Below, piece after piece: positions 56,109 to 64,000 of a stretch of 64,000 bases of DNA (position 1 is the first letter of the stretch; each line of letters begins with the position of its first letter). Under the pieces are notes generated by a model. It searched no databases, was not told where the DNA came from, and saw only the letters and a list, made by a program, of their open reading frames with translations. The stretch lies in contig OZ245887.1 in the NCBI GenBank assembly GCA_965229545.1, positions 1,054,001-1,118,000 on the forward strand, given 5' to 3'. The position numbers and the translations under genes were made by a program. This DNA is from Megaera sp965229545 (GTDB lineage: Bacteria > Pseudomonadota > Alphaproteobacteria > Rickettsiales > Rickettsiaceae).

Positions 56109-56737
56109 TACGACATTAGCCTTAACATTGGTACATCTTCAATAGAAGGGAGTTTTATTTTATCTTTGATTTTGGCTATATTTATAATCCTTTCTAGTGA
56201 AGTTGCAATAAATTTTTTGGTTTTAGTAAAATCTTTTGAATTATCTGATAAATAAAATAGGCGAGAAGAGGTATAAACGCCCAGCAAGAGCCCGCGCTTG
56301 GTATAGTAATTAAAATCCTCGGATTTATCACCGGCATAGCGCCAAATTAGGTCACAAGTTTTGCTGTAGCATTTTGCCCCTGATAAAATATTGCCAGGTA
56401 TTAAAAATAAGGCATTCTGCTCTAAGATAGCAGCTTTTGGGACTATACCGATTATTCGAATTTCCAAAGCTTTAGCAATTTTTTCCCTGGTTTTTAAGTT
56501 TTGGTCTTCAGTCAAAAGTAATTTAAGCATTTTTTGATCTTGCCATGATTCAAATTCTTCTATTATCTGACTTCCCCCTCCTGGAAATAAAATATAGTGA
56601 TAATTTTGCGGGAAATTACATTTTGTTTCAATTTCTTTATATAAATTCTTATTCCACTGGGCTGTCGATATTAGAAAACTTAATTGGCTAAAGAAATTAT
56701 TTCGTGCCTCTTTATGTTTTTTAGCTACATCAGTCAT
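56108..56737 (-). CDS. COQ9-family protein (ubiquinone biosynthesis)
   Basis: The 209-aa protein has the C-terminal COQ9 signature: LIWRYAGDKSEDFNYYTKRG followed by LLGVYTSSRLFYLSDNSKDF and a terminal helix. COQ9 binds lipid and helps present quinone intermediates to COQ7-type enzymes; alphaproteobacteria carry homologs. The N-terminal part is helical and TetR-like, with a nonstandard GGGSQIIEEFE segment. It heads the operon leading to ileS. It is intact, starting at ATG 56737. Confidence 0.85.
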   Translation of the reverse strand: MTDVAKKHKEARNNFFSQLSFLISTAQWNKNLYKEIETKCNFPQNYHYILFPGGGSQIIEEFESWQDQKMLKLLLTEDQNLKTREKIAKALEIRIIGIVPKAAILEQNALFLIPGNILSGAKCYSKTCDLIWRYAGDKSEDFNYYTKRGLLLGVYTSSRLFYLSDNSKDFTKTKKFIATSLERIINIAKIKDKIKLPSIEDVPMLRLMS

Positions 56738-56830
56738 ATTAATATTAGCTTTTTAGTTGACAATTAATATAACTATATAGATAATGAGCATTTATTTCAA
56801 TCATAGTGACCTTTAAGGGGGTAAATTTTA

Positions 56831-57034
56831 GTGTCTGTACAGGTTAATGTTCATGGTGGAAACGGTGAAAAAGCTATCCGGGATCTGAAAAGAAAGATGC
56901 AGAGAGAGCTTGTTTTTCGTTTAATGAAGATGTCTCGTTTTTATGAACCGCCTTCAGTAAAAAGGGTTCGCAAAAAACAAGAAACAGAAAGACGTATTAG
57001 AAAAAACAGCAGAAGAAGAAGATTAGAGTCTTAG
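56831..57034 (+). CDS. rpsU: Ribosomal protein bS21
   Basis: A 67-aa small-subunit protein with the typical N-terminal strand (SVQVNVHGGNGEKAIRDLK) and very basic C-terminal helix (RRIRKNSRRRR). It starts at GTG 56831 after AAGGGGGT. Length and composition are normal. It is monocistronic and divergent from coq9. Confidence 0.95.
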   Translation: MSVQVNVHGGNGEKAIRDLKRKMQRELVFRLMKMSRFYEPPSVKRVRKKQETERRIRKNSRRRRLES

Positions 57035-57080
57035 TTTTCTTTGGAAAAGAATAAATAAATTAGAATAATTAGTTAAAAAT

Positions 57081-57122
57081 AAAAAGGCTTAAGCAAGTTT
57101 TTGATTGCTTAGGCCTTTTTTC
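57081..57122. terminator. Bidirectional terminator between rpsU and addA
   Basis: A long stem (AAAAAGGCTTAAGCAA paired with TTGCTTAGGCCTTTTT, one mismatch or bulge) with A-run on one side and T-run on the other. It lies between the convergent rpsU and addA ends, suited to stop both transcripts. Confidence 0.85.
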
Positions 57123-57129
57123 ATTAACA

Positions 57130-59617
57130 TTATGCAGCTACATTTACTATAACTCCTCTATCAAGCCAAATAATCTTGCAATCTATAATTTTATCTGGAT
57201 ATATTTCACTAAAAGCTTGTTTATAAAATCTTAATTGCTTGATGTAGGTATCCGGTATTAATTCTTTATTGGATTTACCAGATTTATAATTGATAATGAT
57301 AATTCGCTCTTTCTGAATTATTAAAAGGTCTACTCTCCCAATTTTTATTTCCGAATCTGTTTTATAACCAAAAGATACTTCCGTCTTTGAGTCGTATTTC
57401 AATAATTCCTTGAATTCCTCGTTAATTAGTATTTTTTCCAAACTGGTTTTTATTCTTTTTTGTAAAGTGCTATCTAATGTAGTAATTAACGGATGATAGG
57501 TAATATTAATGAGATTTTTATTTCTTACGGCTTCTTCAAGGATTTTATGAAGTACTAGGCCATACTCCAGTAAATCTGCGTTTCTATAAGAAGCCTCAGT
57601 TTTAATATTTGTATAAGATAAACGTACAGTTTTACTTAGACTCCATAGTGCTGGAGTAGTTGTTATTCCTAGTTCAGTCTTTTTACTTTTTGCTAAGCGA
57701 GTTGGTAAGTTCTGGTTACTGGAAGCTAAACTGTTATCGCCATAAGTTACGTTACCATCTGTGTCTAAAGAGCCAATTTCCTGGAGAGATTTTCTTATTA
57801 ATTCATACCAACAATTTTCAGGAATCTTGCTGTTACCTTGATAACCACAAATAACTAGATGATCTTCTGCTCGGGTCATCCCGACATATAATAATCTTAA
57901 ATATTCTTGATAAGCTTTATGCTGTTCTTTTGCTTTAATTGCTTCATAAAATTCTGGAATATAGGAAGAGGATTTTGCCGATAGTAACTGATCATTTTCA
58001 TCCCAGATAAATCTATTGCTCATGGTGAGAAGTTTGGTAGTATCACATAATATCACAATAGGAGCTTGGATGCCCTTTGAGCCGTGGACAGTCATAATGC
58101 GAAGCTTATTTGATGATTCTGTATCTCTTTTTACAATTATTGGGTTTTTGAGGAGCCAATAAATGAAGTTTTGTAAAGAATTTCCATATTCAAGAAAATA
58201 ATCATTACTGAGTTTGAGGAATTCATCAATTGCTTCATCATTTTTATTCATGATGTTTCTATAATCCATTATATCAGTGATATATGGAAAGAAATTGTTT
58301 AAAGGGAAAAAGTGATATAGGGCTAAAAACTCCTCTAGTTTATCTTTTATTATAGAATATTGCTCCGAAAATTTTACATATTCCCATAAAGGTATTTTAT
58401 TATCCTTAGCAGCGATAACTAATTTATAAAGTTCTTGTTCCGATAAGCCTAAAATCGGAGACTTAATTAATGTAGCTAAATTTAAATCATTTTCAGGATT
58501 TAGTACAAACTTTGCAATAGCAATTAAGTCTGCGACCGCTAGATCATCAGCTAGAGATATTCTATCAAGCCCTGTTATGTCGATTTTAGCCTCTTTCAAA
58601 GCTTTGATGACTTCGTCCGTGAAATCATCTCTGCTCCGGAAAAGGATCATGAAATCTTGAGCCGATATCTTGTTATTCGTGGAAGGTAGAATCCTACCGC
58701 TGCTTATTTGTTCTTTAACGTAATTAGCAATTTTTTTTGCTAAAATGACCTTGCTATTATTTTGTGTATTTTCTGGGCAGATGGGCCAAAATTCATCAGC
58801 TACATCATCACCTTCATTACTACATAAAGGCTATAACTGGACTAACCCATTATGTGCATTACGATATGGTATCATTTCTGGTAATTTAGCTTTAAAATCT
58901 TCAGGACTATTTCTTGCTATTTTATTAAATACATGGTTTACACAAGTAAGAATTTCTTTAGTGGAGCGGTACGAAGTATTAAGGTCAATTGTCTCGAAAG
59001 CCTTTTTTCCTTCTTTTAATTTATCATTTAAAAATTTATTCATGTAGGAAAAGGTAGAAATATCAGCGCCTTGGAAACTAAAAATCGACTGTTTTTCGTC
59101 TCCTACTACAAAGATCGTTCTGCTTTTGTTATTACCAGATTCTCCAGAATAAAATTCTTGAGCTAAAGCTTCTATTATAAACCATTGGTTATTATTTGTA
59201 TCTTGCGCCTTATCCAATAGTAAATGTTCTATACCGCCGTCCAATTTATATAGTACCCATTCCTTTGCCTTGAAATTTGTAAGTAAAACCTGCGTATGAA
59301 GTATTAGATCATCATAATCTAGGAAAGCGTTTTTGTTTTTGTATGACTCGAATTCTAGAATCAGTTTTTCTGCTAATATCTCAAATAATCTCGAGTTTGA
59401 AAGTAAATTTTCTGTTTTTTTAATTTGATCAAGTTGGTAGATTTGGTCTTGAATTTTTTCCAATTCTTCGTATAGGTCAGAACCAGGAGATGCTATTTTT
59501 TTGGTTACAATTCTTTTTTTCTTTTCTCCGGATAATGTTAAAAAGAAAGGTTTAATATCTAAGCTTGCAAGATCAGCTCCAAGTGAATTTATGATTAAAT
59601 TCTTGATATCAGAATTA
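57130..59617 (-). pseudogene. addA: AddA-type helicase-nuclease, 5' lost to IS630 and an internal stop
   Basis: AddA, with AddB, processes double-strand breaks for recombination. UvrD-like motifs survive in order: VVGDEKQSIFSFQGADI, YRSTKEIL, TVHGSKGIQAPIVIL and YVGMTRAEDHLV. The C-terminal RecB-like nuclease region has GRVDLLII but INYKSGK where DYKT-type motifs carry the catalytic Asp, so Asn replaces Asp. A single TAG at 58831-58833 interrupts an otherwise open frame. IS630 copy 9 removes everything before 59618, including the Walker A region. The missing 5' part is not found beyond the IS. Confidence 0.85.
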
Positions 59618-60750
59618 TTACTCCGGCCTTTAAATATTGAACTAACATTAGAGAAATGATATAATGATATTGTATCAAGAGTAATAACAAAATGTCTAAT
59701 AAAAAATTATCACCAAGCGATCTCAAGATATTAAGAAAGAAAGCAGTGGAAGCAATAGTTATACATGGAATAAGCAAGAAACAAGCATCTATTACCTTTG
59801 GGTTTTCTAGGAATTCTATATGGAAATATCTTAAAGAGTACAAAATTTATAAGGAAGAAAGCTTTCGCTATAAGAAGCGAGGAGTAAAGGTAGGAACAGG
59901 ATCTAAAATCAGTAAAAATCAAGAAGAGGAATTAAAATCTAAAATTTTATCACATACACCTGATGAATTGGGAATGGATTATACGTTATGGAATAGTATA
60001 AGTGGTACAAGAATATATAGAATCCAATTACCTTTATCAGTATAACAGGCGTTCTATAAGAAAAATTATGAATAGATTGGGTTTTACGTCTCAAAAACCA
60101 ATTAAATCAGCCTATCAACGTAATCCAGAGAAGATAAAAGAATGGTTAACAGTCACATATCCAGAAATCAAGTCTTGTGCAATGAAAGAAAGTGCTAGAA
60201 TTTATTGGGGAGATGAAATGGGGATACAATCAACAGATAATCGAGGTAAAACATATGGTCTTAAAGGCAAGACCCCAGCAATCAAGAGAAGTGGTTCAAG
60301 ATTTAAATGTAATATGCTAGCTGCTATTAGTCCGCAAGGGTTTATGAACTGGATGGTATTTGAAGATAATTTTACCAGCAAAAAGTGTATTGAATTTTTA
60401 GGTAGACTTATCAGACAAATTAAGCAGAAAATATTTTTGATATTAGATAATCATAGAGTGCATCACAGTAAAAAGGTAAAAGCTTATGTAGAAAGACATA
60501 AGGACAAGCTAGAATTGTTTTATTTACCATCATATTGTCCTGATATGAATCCATAAGAACTTGTAAACCAAGATGTCAAAGCTAACTCCAATAATTTTCG
60601 AGTACTAACATCAGTAAAAGATTTAACAATTAATGTACGGTCCTATTTAACACAAATTCAGTTTAATGGTATAAAAATTCAAAATTATTTTAAAAAGAAA
60701 GAAATAGCTTATGCTACTATATAATGTTCAATATTTAAAGGCCAGAGTAA
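59618..60750 (+). mobile_element. IS630-family element, copy 9
   Basis: An 1133-bp copy flanked by TA, inserted in addA on its left side. The right flank (60751-60945) shows no addA similarity I can recognise, so sequence was lost on that side or the flank was exchanged. Confidence 0.92.
59692..60724 (+). pseudogene. IS630-family transposase, frameshift and stop (copy 9)
   Basis: An extra T in GAATAGTATAAGTGG (near 59999) shifts the frame after about 102 codons. Later, CAA of NPQELV is TAA at 60554-60556, right beside the catalytic Glu. SCAMKES (Cys for Arg) is another private change. With two lesions it is older or more relaxed than copies 6 and 8. Confidence 0.92.
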
Positions 60751-60945
60751 TAGCAGTTGCTTTTAGATTATAGTTTTTCTTCTATCTAGAGAATTCTTTG
60801 TTTTAATTCCTCAATTTTAAACGATTAATAGTTTATAGCCTAAGCAATGAGGTTTTTAAAAATTATCCGATTTATTTGATCTTGATTAGTTTTTGACCGT
60901 AGGTATATTAAATAATTTAATCTGCTATGGCAAAATATAAAATAT

Positions 60946-62031
60946 ATGAATAAATTTAAATTCCAGTTAAAAGCAACTAACAATAAAGCACGAACAGGAT
61001 TCATTGAAACAGCCCATGGCACTATCAAAACCCCTGCATTTATGCCCGTTGGCACACGGGCGGCAGTAAAGGCAATGTTTCCGGAATCGGTAAAAACTAC
61101 CGGTAGTGATATCATTCTTGGCAATACTTACCATTTAATGTTAAAACCAGGAGCAGAAAGAATTGCTAAACTTGGCGGCCTCCATAAGTTTATGAACTGG
61201 TCTAGACCGATTCTTACGGATTCCGGAGGATTTCAGGTAATGTCGTTATCTGATTTACAAAAAATTACAGAAGAAGGAGTAGAATTCAGATCCCATATTG
61301 ATGGGACTAAACATATGCTTACCCCGGAAAGATCTACAGAAATTCAGTATTTACTTGGCAGCACTATCAGTATGGTTTTTGATGAATGCACACCTTACCC
61401 TGCCACTTTTGAACAAGCTAAATCTTCAATGGAATTAACCTCCAGATGGGCAGAAAGGTCACGCAATACTTTTGTTAAAAGACTAGGATACGCTCAGTTC
61501 TGTATTATGCAAGGGGGAATATATAAGGAATTAAGAGAGAAATCAGCCTCGGATCTTATTGAACTTGACTTTGAAGGATATGCGATAGGGGGATTAGCTG
61601 TGGGTGAGGGCCAAGATATAATGTTTTCCGTTCTCGATTATGCTCCTGATTTATTACCAGAAGACAAACCTCGTTACCTTATGGGAGTAGGTAAACCCTC
61701 TGATATTATCGGTGCGGTAACAAGAGGTATTGACATGTTTGATTGCGTAATTCCAACCCGATCTGGGAGAAATGGTCAAGCATTTACCAAATATGGAACT
61801 GTCAATATCCGTAATAGTAAGTATGCAGATGACCACACCCCTATTGAAGATGATTGCCCTTGCCCAGCATGTGCTAATTATAGCAGAGCCTACTTGCATC
61901 ATACTGTTAGAGTCGGAGAGATAATTGGCTCAATGTTAATGACATGGCATAATATTGAATATTTTCAGGGATTAATGGCAAGAATTAGAACATATATCGA
62001 GGAAGGTAGGGATTTTGATTTTGATTGCTAG
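60946..62031 (+). CDS. tgt: Queuine/preQ1 tRNA-ribosyltransferase
   Basis: Tgt exchanges G34 for a queuosine precursor in tRNAs for Asp, Asn, His and Tyr. The 361-aa enzyme shows TDSGGFQVMSL (with the active-site Asp), GGLAVGEG, the nucleophile Asp segment FDCVIPTRSGRNGQAFT and the zinc site CPCPACANYSRAYLHH. ATG 60946 begins MNKFKFQLKATNNKAR, and length is normal. Its last 17 bases overlap the next gene. Confidence 0.96.
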   Translation: MNKFKFQLKATNNKARTGFIETAHGTIKTPAFMPVGTRAAVKAMFPESVKTTGSDIILGNTYHLMLKPGAERIAKLGGLHKFMNWSRPILTDSGGFQVMSLSDLQKITEEGVEFRSHIDGTKHMLTPERSTEIQYLLGSTISMVFDECTPYPATFEQAKSSMELTSRWAERSRNTFVKRLGYAQFCIMQGGIYKELREKSASDLIELDFEGYAIGGLAVGEGQDIMFSVLDYAPDLLPEDKPRYLMGVGKPSDIIGAVTRGIDMFDCVIPTRSGRNGQAFTKYGTVNIRNSKYADDHTPIEDDCPCPACANYSRAYLHHTVRVGEIIGSMLMTWHNIEYFQGLMARIRTYIEEGRDFDFDC

Positions 62032-62755
62032 TTATATAAGCCTTTTCTTATTTGGGGTATTAATCGGTAATTTCACTACTACTCTATTTTATCGTTTGCC
62101 TAGAAATATCATGATTAGCGGATTCAACCAAAAATCAACCAGACCTCCATTTTGCTCAAATTGTAATCACCTTTTGCTCTTTTATGAATACCTCCCAATT
62201 TTAAGTTGGTTCAGCACTCTTGGAAAATGTAATTACTGCCATACCCCAATTAATAAATCTTATATACTACTTGAAATTTTAATAGGGCTAATAGCAATAA
62301 TTTTATACTACTTTATTGGTCATAATTTAGAATATTTTTTTCTTTATTTTTGTTTTGCAGCCCTAGCCGTCTTAAATATTTTTATATATTTAGAGCATAA
62401 TTTTATTCCAACTAAGGTTACTTTAGGAATTATTATTACAGGTATAATTTACCGCACGTTAAACGATCAAGAGATTTTCTTATGGCTGGTAAGCTTATCT
62501 GTAGGCTGTATATTAAGCTTATGGGTAACCCGGGAAAGTATGGAAGATAAAAATTCATATAACTATAGCCAACTTTTAGTACACTTGATTTTACCGGCAA
62601 GCCTATGGTGTCGGAGCGAAAGCGTATTACTTTTTATAATTAGCGTTGCTCTTTGCTACCTATTTTCTAAAGTTATAAAGTACAGAATATTCTGCCCCAT
62701 CAGCACCTTGAATTTATTTTCTATTAACTTATTCACCTTTGTGGCAAGCAGTTAA
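62015..62755 (+). CDS. A24-type prepilin peptidase-like protein lacking catalytic Asp residues
   Basis: A 246-aa membrane protein similar to type IV prepilin peptidases. The N-terminal cytoplasmic domain is recognisable with its zinc-binding Cys pairs (PPFCSNCNH and GKCNYCHTPI), followed by several helices. The two catalytic Asp residues are missing: the first site reads IYLEHNFIP rather than IDLExxxIP, and the GxGDxK motif is replaced by RESMEDKNSY. It may have lost peptidase activity or serve another role. It starts at TTG 62015 inside tgt; a start further in is possible, since ATG codons are only further downstream. Confidence 0.75.
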   Translation: MILIASYISLFLFGVLIGNFTTTLFYRLPRNIMISGFNQKSTRPPFCSNCNHLLLFYEYLPILSWFSTLGKCNYCHTPINKSYILLEILIGLIAIILYYFIGHNLEYFFLYFCFAALAVLNIFIYLEHNFIPTKVTLGIIITGIIYRTLNDQEIFLWLVSLSVGCILSLWVTRESMEDKNSYNYSQLLVHLILPASLWCRSESVLLFIISVALCYLFSKVIKYRIFCPISTLNLFSINLFTFVASS

Positions 62756-62765
62756 TTAAGGGTTC

Positions 62766-63394
62766 CTATATACTTAATCCCCCACCACCCTTCTGGAAAG
62801 TTTTACTAGCTTGCTCTATCCGGCGAACTTCTGCGTCCCCATAAGATTTTAAATCTGATTCTTTTCCTCCCTCGTACTTACTAGCTTGCTTTTGCCCACC
62901 TATCATCATGTTATGGTCATAGTTATCTTTTGCAGTTTCCCCTGCTATTCTTCTTGGATTCATTACTTTATAAACCTCATATATAGCAAATTCCTTGATG
63001 GCTTTCTTTATGTCAGCTTTTGCCTTTGCGTCCAACGGATATTTACCATCTATACCATCATTTGTACCGATATCGTGATCCGTTTCTTCATGTTTTCTAA
63101 TAAGGTTACGAGTAAATTTATTGATATCTTGTTCTACTTCCTCATCAGTAAATTTGATTTTTTACCAGTTAATTTATCGGTTTTAAATTCAAGCTTAGCT
63201 AAGTATTTTTTTATCAATAAAATCAGCTTACTTTGCATTTCGCCAAGATCAGCTGCTTCTTCAATAATGCGGTCAATAGCCTTACCAACATTGGCATCTT
63301 TTTTTAACTCTTCCAGTATCCCCGCCATTTCTGACTCATACTTTTCTGAAAGAGAATCTTTAATACTAGCTTCAGACTGCTCTTTTAAGGACAT
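62766..63394 (-). pseudogene. Hypothetical helical protein with frameshift
   Basis: The first part starts at ATG 63394 (MSLKEQSEASIKDSLSEK) after GGAGGAG and is helical and acidic. A 1-bp loss in an A-run near 63160 (GGTAAAAAATC) ends it early. The restored frame continues KFTDEEVEQDINKFTRNL, HEETDHDIGTNDGIDG, and then to KTFQKGGGGLSI, stopping at 62766, about 210 residues in all. I do not recognise the family. It follows the SIMPL gene by about 12 bp and was probably in its operon. Confidence 0.65.
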
Positions 63395-63406
63395 AAACTC
63401 CTCCAA

Positions 63407-64000
63407 TCAATTTTTAAGTAAAATGGTAGCTGAAATATTCAATGTTATATCAATTTTTCCAGGAGCAGAAATCGGAGCAGTTACGCTGCTTGTCATATTT
63501 ACTGAGGCGGTACGCATTAATTTAGGATAAGGAACAGGAGGATAACGATTATCGCCATCAATATTAATGTTTTTTATTTTAACTTCTTTTAGACCAATAA
63601 TACTTGCTACCCTTTTAGCATGTGATAATAGCTTGTTGATAGCGTTTTCGACCATAGAGGTACGAGTTTCTTCAATTTTTGCAAGGGAAACTTCATAATG
63701 TAGATCACTCATTACTAATCCTATTTCCTGCAATTGTCCGGATAAAGCAAGTATATCCTCCGTAGATTTGCTCTTTATAAAAATAGACTGAGACCCTTTC
63801 CATAATTCTTTTTGAGGTTCCCCTTGTTTAAGGGGTTTATAAAATTTGTACACTGAATACTGCTCGGTAGAAACTTCTACATTTTCTTTCTTCTCTACTA
63901 CAGATAACGCTTTTTTCATCATCTGGTTGATTTTATTCTGCACTTCTTTTGCAGATTCAGATTCACTTTCATAACGCAAACTAGCAATAAGTATATCCGG
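63407..64000 (-). CDS. SIMPL (DUF541) domain protein, 5' end outside window
   Basis: The visible 198 or so residues fit the SIMPL/DUF541 family of secreted or periplasmic proteins, with the typical repeat of EVSTEQYSVYKFYKPL-like strands and the C-terminal A-K-R-V-A-S-I-I-G-L-KEV segment followed by NMTSSVTAPIS. The frame is open to the window edge (ILIASLRYESESES), so the signal peptide and first strands lie outside. The function of this family is poorly defined. No defect is seen. Confidence 0.8.
   Translation of the reverse strand, partial: PDILIASLRYESESESAKEVQNKINQMMKKALSVVEKKENVEVSTEQYSVYKFYKPLKQGEPQKELWKGSQSIFIKSKSTEDILALSGQLQEIGLVMSDLHYEVSLAKIEETRTSMVENAINKLLSHAKRVASIIGLKEVKIKNINIDGDNRYPPVPYPKLMRTASVNMTSSVTAPISAPGKIDITLNISATILLKN

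Noticed and set aside
5438..60750. Recurrent approximately 63-aa and 67-91-aa frames antisense to each IS630 transposase
   Set aside because: They recur only because the IS is repeated, lack ribosome-binding sites and fit codon shadowing of the transposase.
1..64000. CRISPR array suspected from many short repeats
   Set aside because: Repeats are IS termini at irregular distances with no regular spacers and no cas genes.

Overview
The window is a stretch of AT-rich alphaproteobacterial chromosome, most consistent with the Rickettsiaceae (an obligate intracellular endosymbiont). The housekeeping set points there: yebC, a peptide-deformylase-like gene, secA, a parvulin, an Adr-like outer-membrane barrel, maeB fused to phosphotransacetylase, COQ9, a long KLSKR-type ileS, tgt and oligopeptidase B. 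The load of transposons and dying genes argues against the compact typhus/spotted-fever genomes and for an IS-rich relative (Rickettsia-, Tisiphia-, Megaira- or Orientia-like). Genus cannot be settled from the sequence alone.

Three IS families dominate. Nine IS630-family copies (about 1132-1140 bp, ends TTACTC...GAGTAA flanked by TA) include five with an intact 343-aa transposase. IS21-family material occurs at five places; istA is intact in one copy, and all three istB genes that can be assessed carry different frameshifts. IS256-family material occurs at five places plus one 19-bp terminus. A group II intron is itself split by IS630. Several elements are nested or have unrelated flanks, so recombination between copies has reshaped the region.

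Layout. 1-7.9 kb: an IS21/IS256/group II intron pile-up on fragments of a sodium:solute symporter gene and an M15 peptidase gene. 8.0-14.1 kb: conserved core (yebC, def-like remnant, secA, parvulin, outer-membrane barrel). 14.2-17.2 kb: IS21 inside IS256 remnants, truncating a manC-like gene. 18.3-20.6 kb: priA and tRNA-Asn. 20.8-26.1 kb: one large symporter/histidine-kinase fusion pseudogene split by an IS256 and an IS630. 27.6-31.8 kb: a small broken ORF, dksA, xerC, an 88-aa gene, a LexA/UmuD-like repressor and mgtE. 32-36.8 kb: a leucine-rich-repeat pseudogene, IS630, IS21, IS256 and a Phd/YefM antitoxin remnant. 36.9-43.1 kb: maeB, an AEC permease, a tiny membrane protein and an AsmA-family pseudogene. 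44.3-50.5 kb: rimM, a decayed 3-methyladenine glycosylase gene, oligopeptidase B, tRNA-Ile and a CoA-binding pseudogene. 52.5-57.1 kb: the coq9-lipoprotein-76aa-ileS operon and rpsU. 57.1-64 kb: an addA pseudogene, tgt, a degenerate prepilin peptidase, a broken hypothetical gene and a SIMPL-domain gene.

The clearest overall message is reductive evolution caught in progress. Core translation, secretion and replication genes are intact. Regulatory, repair (addA, glycosylase), envelope (asmA, manC), toxin-antitoxin and effector-like genes are being lost through IS insertions, small indels (many in homopolymers) and in-frame stops. I found no CRISPR array, prophage or clearly novel operating system. 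The least explained intact elements are the 88-aa gene between the LexA-like gene and xerC, and the 76-aa gene upstream of ileS.
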